Assembly: GCF_013114825.1 (NCBI RefSeq)
Contig: NZ_JAAVLX010000002.1
Span: 62,001 to 126,000, forward strand
Direction: 5' to 3'
DNA length: 64,000 bases
DNA from: Bradyrhizobium australiense
GTDB lineage: Bacteria; Pseudomonadota; Alphaproteobacteria; Rhizobiales; Xanthobacteraceae
The translations under genes and the position numbers were made by a program. The stretch's first letter is position 1. Each line of letters begins with the position of its first letter. Below are positions 41,522 to 50,354 of this stretch, one piece after another. The notes beneath the pieces are model-generated. The model searched no databases. It had not been told where the DNA came from and saw only the letters and a program-made list of their open reading frames with translations.

Positions 41522-42670
41522 TTAGGTCCCTGCCCGAGGCCCGATAACGACAAGCTGCCGTTCGGAATCAAGAATGACCCTTGTTCCGAACTGCTGACAT
41601 CTCCCATCCAGCGTCTGCTGGATCCATTCGATGTCCTGCCACGCCGGCCTGGAGAGTCGAAAGTTCTTGATCTGCAGGGGAACCAGTTTGAGCGCATGGA
41701 GGCTGCCACTGGTCGGATCCAGGTCGGCGAAATACATCAAGGCAAGGTCGTCACGGTAGCGCTCGTAACCACGGATGCCTTCATAGTCGTTCAGGAAATC
41801 ACCGCAGCCATAGAGAATGAGGCGGTCTCGATAAATTTCGATCGCTCGCGGATGATGCGAAGAATGCCCGTGAACGATCGACACGCCTGCCTTGTCGATG
41901 AGGACCCGGGCCAAAATTTTCTGCTCGGGGGGAATGTGATATCCCCAGTTGGAGCCCCAATGGATTGAAACGATGACGAGATCGCCCGGCCTCCTCCGCG
42001 CCATGACCTGGTCGGCGATCTCTGACGCACTCGCCTCGGACAAGTCAGGCAGTAGGTTGACGCCTGGAGCGTCTGAAGTCGCAGCCCATTCGAGCGGGAT
42101 TCCGCTCGATGTCGATCCAAACGAAAAGATCAAGAGCCTGGCTTTGCCAAGGTTCAGCACCGCGGGTGCGCGCGCTTCATGATCGTTGCGTCCCGCGCCG
42201 GTCGCCTTGACGTTGAGTTTCTGCAGAGTCGTCAGCGTCTCCAGCAAGCCGGCGCCGCCCCAATCGAGCACATGGTTGTTGGCCAATACACAGCAGTCGA
42301 TCTCGGCCGCGACGAGACATTCTGCATTCTCGGGGCTCATACGGTAGTTGATGCCCTTGTTCATGCGGTCGTTGCTGCGGGTCACTGCCGTTTCGAGGTT
42401 GACGATCCGCGCGTCCGGCTTCATGCGCTCCAACTGGCCCAGTGCATCGCCCCAAACGTAGGAGGGCCCGTTGCGCCGCGGAATGGGTCCGTTGGCCTGC
42501 TCGGCGAGCACAACATACTCCTCCGCTGATCGCATGTAGTGTTCGTAAATCTCGGGGCTGCAGGGGTGCGCCAACACCTGATCGATGCCGCGGCCGCACA
42601 TTACATCTCCGCATAGAAAGAGCCGCACCAATTTCCGATGTCCAGCCGGCAAATGTTTTTCCTCGAGCAT
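41522..42670 (-). CDS. CapA family (PGA_cap) metallophosphatase-like protein
   Basis: A 382-residue protein of the CapA/PgsA family. RLFLCGDVMCGRGIDQVLA is the opening motif, VNLETAVTRS near 95, LANNHVLDWGGAGL near 135, SIHWGSNWGY near 240 and VHGHSSHHPRAIEIY near 270, which together carry the usual metal-binding Asp, Glu, Asn and His. No signal peptide is present, unlike poly-gamma-glutamate anchoring CapA. It starts 10 bp after the MBL gene ends and is likely co-transcribed with it. The reaction is unknown. Confidence 0.87.
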   Translation of the reverse strand: MLEEKHLPAGHRKLVRLFLCGDVMCGRGIDQVLAHPCSPEIYEHYMRSAEEYVVLAEQANGPIPRRNGPSYVWGDALGQLERMKPDARIVNLETAVTRSNDRMNKGINYRMSPENAECLVAAEIDCCVLANNHVLDWGGAGLLETLTTLQKLNVKATGAGRNDHEARAPAVLNLGKARLLIFSFGSTSSGIPLEWAATSDAPGVNLLPDLSEASASEIADQVMARRRPGDLVIVSIHWGSNWGYHIPPEQKILARVLIDKAGVSIVHGHSSHHPRAIEIYRDRLILYGCGDFLNDYEGIRGYERYRDDLALMYFADLDPTSGSLHALKLVPLQIKNFRLSRPAWQDIEWIQQTLDGRCQQFGTRVILDSERQLVVIGPRAGT

Positions 42671-42680
42671 GAAATACCGC

Positions 42681-43700
42681 TCAGGTTTTTGCGTCAGATG
42701 CGGGATCCCTGAATGCCGTCATCACCTCGGCCAGCATCCGCTCCTCCTCCCCCGCATAGCGCGGAGAGAAGTGAAACGGCTCGATACGGCGCACATTGGC
42801 TTCCCGCGCAATTTCTCCGGCAGCCGTCGTTGTAAGATGGGCCCGGTCCCACGCCAATGCGGCATCCGTCCCGGCGAATGCCGCCTCAATGAAGAGGATA
42901 TCCGCATTCTGAACGAGCGCCACGATGGCGGCACGATTGGCTGGCGTGTCGGCCACGTCGGTTACATACGCAATTTTCTGGCCGGCAGTGACCGTCAGGA
43001 GCTCACGCAGGCTGCCGAGCGGCTCGAGGCGACCGTCCGAAGCCGTCGCCCCATCGATCCGTATCAAATGATCGTCCGGCCGGCCTTCCACAACCGCCTG
43101 CTTGAGCCACTGCAACCACGGACCGACCGGAAGCCGGCGCGCGGATAGTCGATTTTTCCAGATGTTGACATGGGCCGCCTCCTGCAGGGCAAAACCCAGG
43201 CAGGGCGTGCCATGCTCGAGGATGGCGGCTGAGACGCGGCGGGTCCGCTCGTCACATAGAACGCCGTCGAGAATTGTCTTCGACACCGGCGGTTCCGCGG
43301 CAAAAGCCCTCTTCAACCGGAACTGCCTGGTCGAGATGGAGTTCGGCGTCTCAAGTTCGCTGACAACGAAGACGAGATCGGCGCAGTAGCTCTCGACCAG
43401 ATTCCATCGATAGGCCTGAAGCTTGTGAAAAACGCGCTCGGCAAAGCCGGCCGGGCCGTAAAGATGTACAGTTTTCTCCTGTCCCACCAGCAAACGGAGC
43501 AAATGATCGAAGCCAACGAAGTGATCGATATGCGCATGCGAGACGAAGATCTGATCAACGCGCCTTATCTTCCGCGGTGACAGTGAAGCGATTTCCCCGA
43601 GATCGAACAGCACACTGTGCGTTTTGAACAGTGTCTCCACATAGACCGTCGGGTCGCCGTAGCGACCGTTGACCAGGCTCGGATGGTAGATTGGTCGCAT
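42681..43700 (-). CDS. MBL-fold metallo-hydrolase (RNase Z-like)
   Basis: A 339-residue metallo-beta-lactamase fold protein. VSHAHIDHFVGFDHLLR near residue 54 is the HxHxDH zinc motif, VCAT-type AYVTDVADTPANRAAI near 240 supplies a metal-bridging Asp and EPFHFSPRY near 310 the last His. The RNase Z layout is seen, but an exosite arm typical of tRNA 3'-processing enzymes is not obvious, so the substrate could be another phosphodiester. First gene of the pair with CapA. Confidence 0.87.
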   Translation of the reverse strand: MRPIYHPSLVNGRYGDPTVYVETLFKTHSVLFDLGEIASLSPRKIRRVDQIFVSHAHIDHFVGFDHLLRLLVGQEKTVHLYGPAGFAERVFHKLQAYRWNLVESYCADLVFVVSELETPNSISTRQFRLKRAFAAEPPVSKTILDGVLCDERTRRVSAAILEHGTPCLGFALQEAAHVNIWKNRLSARRLPVGPWLQWLKQAVVEGRPDDHLIRIDGATASDGRLEPLGSLRELLTVTAGQKIAYVTDVADTPANRAAIVALVQNADILFIEAAFAGTDAALAWDRAHLTTTAAGEIAREANVRRIEPFHFSPRYAGEEERMLAEVMTAFRDPASDAKT

Positions 43701-43969
43701 GACAAACTATTCTGCGGCAGGTTGTTCGCGCGGCTTGTGCGTCACTCTACCTTCATTGCTCACGGAACCCTCCTTATTTTGTCAATGCTCCATGAACTTC
43801 CAGATCTAAGCAGACTTTTGGTCTCCGCACACAAGTTCGAACCAGGCGCTGCAAATGAACATTCATGCAATGATGGTGAACGCGCATTCAAGAAAGTTTC
43901 TTGGTGTTCCCTGCAACAGGCCAAGGCGGCATTCGTTTTCCTCGGGTAAACAGCGAATGGAGAGGAACA

Positions 43970-44218
43970 ATGAGGAAGTTCTTTTACGTGCTGGCCGCGT
44001 TGGTGACTGTCGCCATCGGTGCGCCCACGGCAGCAAGCGCAGGCGGATTCGGTGTCTATGTGGGCGGTGATCGCGACTATTACGGTGACCGTTACTACGG
44101 TGGTCCCCGCTTCGGGTTCTATGAACACGATCGCGGCTTGCATCGCGGATGGTACCACCGAAACTATTATGGCGACCGAGGCGTCGTGATCCGTCGTCAT
44201 TACTGGGACGACTACTGA
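43970..44218 (+). CDS. Small secreted Tyr/Gly/Arg-rich protein
   Basis: An 82-residue protein with a signal peptide (RKFFYVLAALVTVAIGAPTAASA cut before GGFGV) and a mature part of aromatic and basic repeats (DRDYYGDRYYGG, YHRNYYGDRGV, RRHYWDDY). GAGAGGAAC precedes the ATG. It resembles the tails of the proteins at 32586 and 46462. A strong terminator follows. Function unknown; probably periplasmic. Confidence 0.75.
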   Translation: MRKFFYVLAALVTVAIGAPTAASAGGFGVYVGGDRDYYGDRYYGGPRFGFYEHDRGLHRGWYHRNYYGDRGVVIRRHYWDDY

Positions 44219-44233
44219 AGACGCTGAGGAGTG

Positions 44234-44263
44234 AAAATGGCCCCTTCAAGGGGCCATTTTTTT
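44234..44263. terminator. Bidirectional terminator
   Basis: AAAATGGCCCCTT and AAGGGGCCATTTTTTT form a strong stem with a T-run on both strands, between the converging genes at 43970 and 44287. Confidence 0.88.
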
Positions 44264-44286
44264 GTCGCTGAAAGCCGAGTGCTGCC

Positions 44287-45261
44287 CTAGTTCGTGATCT
44301 TGTAGCCCGTCGCCTTCACGATCGGCTGCCAGAATGCCGTGTTGGCAGCGAGCTCCTTCGTCAGGCCTTCGGGCGTCGAGCCGACCGGGATCAGGCCGAT
44401 CGCTGAAAGCTTTTCCTTGATCTCGGGCTTGGCAAGCGCCGCGGCGACGGCCTCGCTCAGCTTTTTCGCAAAATCAGGCGACGCGCCTGCCGGCAGCCAC
44501 ATGCCGTACCAGGCATCCGCCACCAGATCGACGCCGCTCTCCCTCAGCGTCGGAGCCTCCGGCAGGAACGGCGAGCGGGCCGCGCTGCCGACCGCGAGAA
44601 TGCGGATATTGCCGGCGCGATGCTGCGGGATGGCGTCGGTCAGCGTGGAAATCGCGAACGGCATATGGCCGCCGACGAGGTCGTTGATGATCGGCGCGCT
44701 GCCGCGATAGGCCACGCGGGTTAGCTTGATGCCCAGCGCCTGCTCGAGCCGCGATCCGGTAAAGTGCGGAATGGTGCCGTTGCTGGGCACGCCGAACGTC
44801 GCCTTGTCTGGGTTGGCTTTCAGCCAGGCGACGAATTGCTCGAAGTCCTTGACCTCGGTCGGGACGGCCGTGCCGACGAAGACACAGAATTCGAACCGCA
44901 CGAGCTGGCTGACCGGGACGAAATCCTTTGCCGAATCGAAGCTCGGCGTGGTCTCGACCATCGGCAGCAGATACATCGTCGGTCCCGTGGTGACGAGGAC
45001 GGTCGTGCCGTCGGGATTGGCCCCCTTCACCGCCTTGATGCCGATCAGCCCGTCACCGCCGGTGCGGTTCTCGACGATGATGTTGCGATCGAGCAAGGGA
45101 GCGACGTGCTGCGCCAGCAGCCGGCAAAGCGCGTCACCGCCACCGCCGGCCGCAAAGGGAAAGATGATTTTGGTCAGCGGCCCGGCCTGCGCGAACGCCT
45201 TGCCCGTCATCGCCGCCAGCGAACATGCGGCGCTTCCAGCCAGAAAATCTCGGCGGTTCAT
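44287..45261 (-). CDS. Tripartite tricarboxylate transporter substrate-binding protein (TctC/Bug)
   Basis: A 324-residue periplasmic binding protein of the Bug family. A twin-arginine-like signal (MNRRDFLAGSAACSLAAMTG) precedes the mature domain. KIIFPFAAGGGGDALCRLLA and VENRTGGDGLIGIKAVKG are the usual ligand-binding loops. No tctA or tctB membrane genes lie near, as is common for the many orphan Bug proteins of this lineage. GGAGGAAATGG precedes the start. The ligand (a carboxylate or small aromatic) is unknown. Confidence 0.93.
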   Translation of the reverse strand: MNRRDFLAGSAACSLAAMTGKAFAQAGPLTKIIFPFAAGGGGDALCRLLAQHVAPLLDRNIIVENRTGGDGLIGIKAVKGANPDGTTVLVTTGPTMYLLPMVETTPSFDSAKDFVPVSQLVRFEFCVFVGTAVPTEVKDFEQFVAWLKANPDKATFGVPSNGTIPHFTGSRLEQALGIKLTRVAYRGSAPIINDLVGGHMPFAISTLTDAIPQHRAGNIRILAVGSAARSPFLPEAPTLRESGVDLVADAWYGMWLPAGASPDFAKKLSEAVAAALAKPEIKEKLSAIGLIPVGSTPEGLTKELAANTAFWQPIVKATGYKITN

Positions 45262-45321
45262 TCCATTTCCTCCAACACATTTTAATTATTCACCGGCCCC
45301 TAACGCAGAGGCGATCCCGCG

Positions 45322-46017
45322 TCAGGCCAGCACCGTCTCGACCACCGTCATAATTCCGATCGCGACGGTCGCCAGCCCGACCGCGCCCTGCAAACCACGA
45401 TTGGCCCAGGTGAGCCAGCGGGCGGAGACCGCAAGCGGCACCGCGATCGCCATCGACAGCGCACCCATGCCGATCATCGAGCCGATCCCGAAAAGCGCGA
45501 TGTAGCCGAGCCCGACGGCGGGGCTGGAAGCCTGCGTGACCGCGAGCACCAGAAGTGCGGCCGAGCCCGCCATGCCGTGCATCAGGCCGACCAGCAGGGT
45601 CCGCCAGCGGAAACCATGTTCGTGGATGTGGGCGGCGCGGGCATGCGGCGTGGTTTCGCCGGCATGGCTATGGGCATGGAAATGCACCGTGCCGTCGCCA
45701 TGACCGTGTTGATGAAAATGCACGCGGTCGCGCCACAGCCGCCATAGCACATGCGCCCCGAGGCCGACCAGCATCAGGCCGACGGCGGTCTCGATCGGCC
45801 TTGCAACACCGTCCGGGATCGCGCGACCTAGCAGGATGGCGGCGCCGGCAAAGACGAACAGAGTGAGCGTATGGCCGAGCCCCCAGGTCAGCCCGTGCTT
45901 GACGATATCGGCGACATGGCTGCGGCGCGCGGCGATGCTGGAGACGGCGGCGATATGATCGGCCTCGAGCGCATGCTGCATGCCCAGCAAAAATCCCAGC
46001 CCTAGAATTCCGAACAT
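45322..46017 (-). CDS. Nickel/cobalt permease-like protein (NicO/UreH type)
   Basis: A 231-residue membrane protein with about six spans. GMQHALEADHIAAVSSIAA near residue 12 is the metal-binding HxxxxDH signature of the nickel/cobalt transporters and UreH/HupE relatives, and GLTWGLGHTLTLFVF follows as in the family. A His-rich loop (VHFHQHGHGDGTVHFHAHSH near residue 100) would collect metal. A second HGMAG motif lies in span 4. No urease or hydrogenase genes are near. Nickel or cobalt uptake is likely. Confidence 0.85.
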   Translation of the reverse strand: MFGILGLGFLLGMQHALEADHIAAVSSIAARRSHVADIVKHGLTWGLGHTLTLFVFAGAAILLGRAIPDGVARPIETAVGLMLVGLGAHVLWRLWRDRVHFHQHGHGDGTVHFHAHSHAGETTPHARAAHIHEHGFRWRTLLVGLMHGMAGSAALLVLAVTQASSPAVGLGYIALFGIGSMIGMGALSMAIAVPLAVSARWLTWANRGLQGAVGLATVAIGIMTVVETVLA

Positions 46018-46067
46018 ACGTCCCTGCTCTTTCTACGATTCGATCAAACACCAAGCCGAAGCCTTTG

Positions 46068-46256
46068 TCAGGTCAAGACTTCACTGAACAGGCTGATCAT
46101 CGAAGCCAAGGAGCGGCGGTCGGGCTGCTCGTTGTAGAGCGCCGTGCGCATGATCGAGCCGTCGGCGGCGGAGCACGCCCGGTCGCTTTCCAACAGCGTT
46201 CTCGTCAATTGCGAGATAGCCGCGCAGATTGAGCTCGTGGCAGCGGCAGTCGACAT
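46068..46256 (-). CDS. Possible small hypothetical protein
   Basis: A 62-residue frame with GC-ending codons reading MSTAAATSSICAAISQLTRT through LASMISLFSEVLT. It has no signal or membrane span. An overlapping frame on the same strand is similar in length but poorer in codon use. The start has only a weak upstream site. It may be a real small gene or a remnant; no family is recognised. Confidence 0.4.
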   Translation of the reverse strand: MSTAAATSSICAAISQLTRTLLESDRACSAADGSIMRTALYNEQPDRRSLASMISLFSEVLT

Positions 46257-46461
46257 CGCGCGGCTGAATCAAATTTCCTGATCTTCAAATGCGAAGGACC
46301 CGGAACTTCACACCGGTTTGGGGATCGCAAAACCAAAATCGCGAAGGCCGGTGCCTTCCCGTTGATCGGCATCACGCCGGTTTTACTCAACCGGAGTGCG
46401 AACACCGGAACGATCGGAAGCGGGGGCGCTTAGCTCGCATACCTGCAACGGAGATACCCCC

Positions 46462-46908
46462 ATGACAAAATCCGGAATTCTCGCCGCTGCCGCGGTGCTT
46501 GCGTCCGCACTCGCCAGCCCCGCCACCGCGCAGGAGGTCATCCGAGATCCCGGCTATTGCGCGCAATTTTATCCAAACGCCAACTGCCAGAACAAGGGAC
46601 CGGGAAATCCCTATACCGGCAGTTACCAGCGGCAGGTCTATCGCGATCAGGCCTATCGGGATCAGGCGTATCGGGATCGCACCTGGCGGGACAGCTATAA
46701 CCGCTACGACAGCGGCTTCTGGCCCGGCGATGTCGCGGCCGGCGTGGTCGGCGGGGCGGTCGGCACCGCCGCAGCCATCGCCACCGCCCCAGTGGCCGCC
46801 GCCAGGGCCCCGATCGGCGGCGACGAATACGCCCGGCGCAACGGCTTCGTCTGCACCCCCGGCACCTGGTTCCGCGGCGATGACGGCCGGCGGCATCCCT
46901 GCCAATAG
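46462..46908 (+). CDS. Secreted protein with YRDQ repeats
   Basis: A 148-residue protein with signal peptide KSGILAAAAVLASALASPATA cut before QEVIRD. The mature part has Cys near DPGYCAQFYPNANCQNKG, a tandem 5-residue repeat (YRDQA YRDQA YRDRT), an Ala/Gly/Val-rich segment like a membrane-insertion or glycine-zipper region (GVVGGAVGTAAAIATAPVAA) and a final CTPGTWFRGDDG. The start at 46462 follows GGAGATACCCCC. It probably sits in or at the outer membrane. A terminator follows. Confidence 0.78.
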   Translation: MTKSGILAAAAVLASALASPATAQEVIRDPGYCAQFYPNANCQNKGPGNPYTGSYQRQVYRDQAYRDQAYRDRTWRDSYNRYDSGFWPGDVAAGVVGGAVGTAAAIATAPVAAARAPIGGDEYARRNGFVCTPGTWFRGDDGRRHPCQ

Positions 46909-46931
46909 GACATTGCAAATCGAGTCCGGGA

Positions 46932-46957
46932 AAGGCGGCCGGAAGGCCGCCTTTTTT
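46932..46957 (+). terminator. Intrinsic terminator
   Basis: AAGGCGGCC-GGAA-GGCCGCCTTTTTT: a 9-bp stem and a six-T run, 24 bp after the YRDQ-repeat protein gene. Confidence 0.9.
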
Positions 46958-47082
46958 CGTGCCTCAGGTGCGCTGGCGTGTTCTTGAGGTTCTGGCCCTT
47001 TGCGACCAAGTCTGCTATTCGAGCCGCCGAAGATCGGCCCCGTGCGGGCGGGATATTTCACGCTCCCCGATAGCTTCAATTC

Positions 47083-47157
47083 GCCGGTTTAGCTCAGCGG
47101 TAGAGCAGCGGTTTTGTAAACCGAAGGTCGGGAGTTCAATCCTCTCAACCGGCACCA
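47083..47157 (+). tRNA. tRNA-Thr (TGT)
   Basis: A 75-nt cloverleaf with encoded CCA: acceptor GCCGGTT/AACCGGC, D arm GCTC..GAGC, anticodon loop TTTGTAA (anticodon TGT), T loop TTCAATC. It is the only plus-strand tRNA here and lies outside the Tyr-Gly-Trp set. Confidence 0.96.
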
Positions 47158-47248
47158 TCGAATTCAAAAATCTGCCAGGTCACTGTTCGATTGGGATGGG
47201 AGCGATTCCCTTCCTGCCGTCCGCTGGATAGCGGTGCCCAAAATGAAA

Positions 47249-47275
47249 AACCTCCGGCAGGGCATTGCCGGAGGT
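47249..47275 (-). terminator. Terminator of the DUF3551 gene
   Basis: AACCTCCGGCA with TGCCGGAGGTT and a 5-base loop; on the minus strand it is followed by TTTCATTTT. It sits about 70 bp downstream of the gene at 47344. Confidence 0.75.
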
Positions 47276-47343
47276 TTCGGAGGTTTATCATAAAGTAGTT
47301 TGCGTCTCCTTTGAGACTAAGAGGCCGCCAAGGAATTTGCCGG

Positions 47344-47685
47344 CTACCTAGCATCACAGTACATTATAAAATTACCTGAGTAAATAACATTTATGACGGT
47401 TCCGGGTTTTCCGGGCTTTTGCATGGGCACCATGAACACGATTTCGCGCGGCAAAACTCCCGCGAAGTCATACCGACGCTCAGCCGGACCGCCTGGTCCG
47501 TTTGTTCGAGAATTCGCATCGCAATAGGCACCTCCGCGGCCCGATGCCTCCGCCAAGCAATGCTGGTATGTTCCGAAGCTGCAGTCGCCGCCAGTGCTCG
47601 GCCAGAATTCGCCCTTGATGCAAAACGGATCGTCCCGCGCTTGAGCGGTCGTTGGCATGATTGCGATCGAAGCAAACACCGTCAT
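47344..47685 (-). CDS. DUF3551 family secreted protein
   Basis: A 113-residue protein with a short signal peptide (TVFASIAIMPTTAQA cut before RDDPF). DPFCIKGEFW, GDCSFGTYQHCLAEASGRGG and AYCDANSRT carry the Cys pattern of DUF3551, a family abundant in Bradyrhizobium. Members normally stop soon after this; here a further 40 residues (GVLPREIVFMVPMQKPGKPG to MYCDAR) follow, which is unusual. The start gives a minimal signal peptide. Function of the family is unknown. Confidence 0.8.
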   Translation of the reverse strand: MTVFASIAIMPTTAQARDDPFCIKGEFWPSTGGDCSFGTYQHCLAEASGRGGAYCDANSRTNGPGGPAERRYDFAGVLPREIVFMVPMQKPGKPGTVINVIYSGNFIMYCDAR

Positions 47686-47817
47686 CGCGCCGCGCCCGCG
47701 AGATAACTCATTTCCCTTGATACAATATCTGTCAGAAGGAACCGCGGGCCCTCATTGTCTTCGCCGCGATCGCTTCCAGGCGGCGACGGATTTCTACAGG
47801 CGCACACCAAAAATAAA

Positions 47818-47843
47818 TCCCCCAGCGGTTTTCCGCTGGGGGA
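47818..47843 (-). terminator. Porin terminator
   Basis: TCCCCCAGCGG and CCGCTGGGGGA around TTTT; on the minus strand it is followed by TTTATTTTT. It lies 31 bp past the porin stop. Confidence 0.88.
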
Positions 47844-47873
47844 CTCTGTTGCTGACCGATCGAACAATCAGGA

Positions 47874-49412
47874 TCAGAAGTTACGCCGAGCCTGGAAGTT
47901 CAGGTAGACGGTGCTCTGGTCCTTGAACTCGTACACGGTGGTCGGCTTGGGAACCGCGGCCGCCAAGGTGGCAGCTCCCGTCATCTTCTGGTCGAGGAAG
48001 AACGCGCCGACTTCAGCCGAGAACGTCAGGTTCTTGACGGGAGTCCAACGGGTGACCATACCAACCTGGGCAATGTTGAAGTCCGGGTTGCAGGCATAGT
48101 CCAAAGACGGAGCCTTGCCGACGGTGTAGTTGGCGCACCACGCGCCCTTCGCCGAGGTGACATCCAAGGCGCTGCCACCGTAGCGCACCTGAGCGTAGCT
48201 GCCGAACAGGCTGGACGACCAGTAGGGATCCCAGTTGTGGTTGAACGCACCACGGATACCCCATGAATCCACCAGCTTGATGCCGTCGGTGACACCAGGG
48301 GTATACACGCCGTCAGCAAGCTGGCCGAAACCGACGCTCTGGTAGGCACCCGCACGATCCGTGCCGCCGAACATCCCAAAGCTCGAGCCCGCGATCACCT
48401 GCCTGGTGACACCCTTGGAGTAGGAGACGTCGACCTTGATGTCGTCGCCGGGGCCGGTCGGGAGATTCTTGATCTGCAACGCAGCCATCACCGCACCGCC
48501 CCACTTGTCTTCGGGGTGACCGGAGATTTCCGACAACGCAGTCGGCACGCCCGCCGCAAGCGTATTGTAGGAAGCATTCACGAGGTGGGCCATACCTGAA
48601 ATCTGGAACAGACCCCAGGCCTGGTCGACGCGGATGTTGCCGACGATGTCGGGAGCATGCGTGCCGCCGTAAGCCGTCGAACCAGCGGTGAGAGCGCCCG
48701 CCGGGTTACCCGCGCCCAGGTTCAGGAGAGCGGTACGGCTGTACACGGTCGGATCATCGAGACCGATGGTGGCCGACACGCCATTGCCGAACTGCGCGGT
48801 GTACTGGATGTTGTTGACGCCGGTAACGTAATCAGCACCGCCAAACAGGAACGAGCTGTTGTTGCCCGGATAAGCCTGCCACGGCGTCGCGTAGGCCGAA
48901 ACCGACTTACCGAAGGTGAAACCAGCGAACTGGATGAACAGCAGGTCAACGCTGACGTAGCCGCCGCCCACTCCGAAAAGGCTCTGTGTGGCTGACGTCG
49001 GGAACGCGTTGAGAACGGCCGGGTTATTGGTGCCCTGGTTCTGGAAGTTGAAGTTGGCAAGACCGAAGGTGCGGACAACGCCGTATTCGGTGGCAGTGCG
49101 CGTATCGACGTTCAACTGCATACGCGAACGGGTGCTGAAGTAGTCGCGATAGCGATTGCCTTGGCCGAGGTCGCCGCTAAAAGACGGCTGGCCATAGTTG
49201 CCACCATTGAACGTAACGTCGGCGCGGATATAACCGCCCAGCTTGATGCAGGTGTCGGTGCCCGGAATGTAGTAGAAACCAGCACCGTACAGGGAGCAGA
49301 TCCTCACGTACTCGACCGCTTTGGCCTTGATCGGAAGATCGGCAGCCTGCGCTCCACTCAAGGCGATGAGACCCGCCGCTGAGCCGAGGATAAGGCTCTT
49401 GATCATAGTCAT
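47874..49412 (-). CDS. Porin (Porin_2 family outer membrane protein)
   Basis: A 512-residue general porin of the Bradyrhizobium/rhizobial type. Signal peptide IKSLILGSAAGLIALSGAQA is cut before ADLPIKAKA. Then come VRICSLYGAGFYYIPGTDTC, a conserved N-terminal element with two Cys, GGYIRADVTFNGG, alternating beta strands throughout and a C-terminal Phe (FQARRNF) as required for BAM. The start at 49412 follows GGAGGTTTAAC; the frame is open 51 codons upstream but non-coding. A strong terminator follows. It is monocistronic and probably highly expressed. Confidence 0.94.
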   Translation of the reverse strand: MTMIKSLILGSAAGLIALSGAQAADLPIKAKAVEYVRICSLYGAGFYYIPGTDTCIKLGGYIRADVTFNGGNYGQPSFSGDLGQGNRYRDYFSTRSRMQLNVDTRTATEYGVVRTFGLANFNFQNQGTNNPAVLNAFPTSATQSLFGVGGGYVSVDLLFIQFAGFTFGKSVSAYATPWQAYPGNNSSFLFGGADYVTGVNNIQYTAQFGNGVSATIGLDDPTVYSRTALLNLGAGNPAGALTAGSTAYGGTHAPDIVGNIRVDQAWGLFQISGMAHLVNASYNTLAAGVPTALSEISGHPEDKWGGAVMAALQIKNLPTGPGDDIKVDVSYSKGVTRQVIAGSSFGMFGGTDRAGAYQSVGFGQLADGVYTPGVTDGIKLVDSWGIRGAFNHNWDPYWSSSLFGSYAQVRYGGSALDVTSAKGAWCANYTVGKAPSLDYACNPDFNIAQVGMVTRWTPVKNLTFSAEVGAFFLDQKMTGAATLAAAVPKPTTVYEFKDQSTVYLNFQARRNF

Positions 49413-49615
49413 GTTAAACCTCCAAGTTGCTCTGTCAGGACGAGGACGGACCTGTGGCTGTTCCCCCAGGAAAGATCCGCCCTCGCCTTCGAAAAACCGC
49501 TCAGTCGTTTCGCGTCTTCGGACACACCCGCATGAACGCGAGGGACTTAAGCGAACCACCTGCAACGGAACGATCCAGGACCCCCTCGACCGTCTTTGGA
49601 ACTATGCATGCGCAA

Positions 49616-49767
49616 CTTACTTAATCAAAATACTTTATATACTCAGCTATCTCTATCCTGTTCGACTGTGTCGCCATGGCAACACCGGGTGCTCGCAAAA
49701 TCGTGTTTAGGGAACCGTAAGAAAGACGGCCACTCGAATGATTTTGTTAGTAAATCAGTTAAGTAAG
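49616..49767. promoter_or_regulatory. Candidate MarR operators upstream of marR-like gene
   Basis: ACTTACTTAA (49616-49625) and TTAAGTAAGT (49758-49767) are a perfect 10-bp inverted pair 132 bp apart in an AT-rich patch between the porin and the MarR gene. A related TTACTTATAGTATATAA is at 51495-51512, upstream of the hydrolase gene. Confidence 0.4.
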
Positions 49768-49795
49768 TAGACGCTGACTCGGAATGAGAGAAACC

Positions 49796-50335
49796 ATGGC
49801 ACAGGAACTCCGCAAGGGATCGGACTCGTCGAGCCGCGGCAGGCAAGGTGCGTCGAATGAGTTCGGCGGGAAGAATCAGGACATCGCCAGGCAACTCGCC
49901 TGGGAGATCGCCGCCATAAACGTGCACCTCCAAGAGATCCGTTATTTCTGGGCAAAAGCCCTCGGCATCAGCGGCCCGCAATGGATGATCCTGATGGCTC
50001 TGGCCGATCTGGATCAGGGCGAGGGCGTCCCCGTGAAGGTCGTCTCAAAGTTGCTTCACGTAGACCCCTCGTTTGTAACGACTCAGTCGAAAATGCTCGA
50101 GAAGAAGGGTTTCATGCGGCGGAGGACGTCGGCGGATGATGCAAGGGTTGTGCAGATGTCCTTGACGGATAAGACCTATAAACACATTGCAAACCTGGCC
50201 TCCGAGCAGGAGGCCCTTAACAACTTCGTCTTCGCGGAATTCAGCGACCGTGAACTCAGCGAGCTCACCAGCAAACTCGCGACCCTGAAGGGCCGCCTTG
50301 AGAAGGCGAGCCTGAAGATAGCGATGGGCATATGA
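49796..50335 (+). CDS. MarR family transcriptional regulator
   Basis: A 179-residue winged-helix regulator. GISGPQWMILMALADLDQGE opens the domain near residue 58, VKVVSKLLHVDPSFVTTQSK is the recognition helix and KGFMRRRTSADDARVVQMSL the wing. The N-terminal 45 residues are an extra hydrophilic extension. The ATG at 49796 has GAGAGAAACC upstream; an in-frame ATG four codons earlier at 49784 is possible. It converges with the alpha/beta-hydrolase and shares AT-rich motifs with that gene's upstream region. Ligand unknown. Confidence 0.9.
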   Translation: MAQELRKGSDSSSRGRQGASNEFGGKNQDIARQLAWEIAAINVHLQEIRYFWAKALGISGPQWMILMALADLDQGEGVPVKVVSKLLHVDPSFVTTQSKMLEKKGFMRRRTSADDARVVQMSLTDKTYKHIANLASEQEALNNFVFAEFSDRELSELTSKLATLKGRLEKASLKIAMGI

Positions 50336-50354
50336 CCTCTCCGACGGTAACGAG

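Noticed and set aside
46630..46690. Short tandem repeats as a CRISPR array
   Set aside because: The repeats are 15-bp units encoding YRDQA within a secreted protein, with no spacers. No CRISPR array was seen anywhere in the window.
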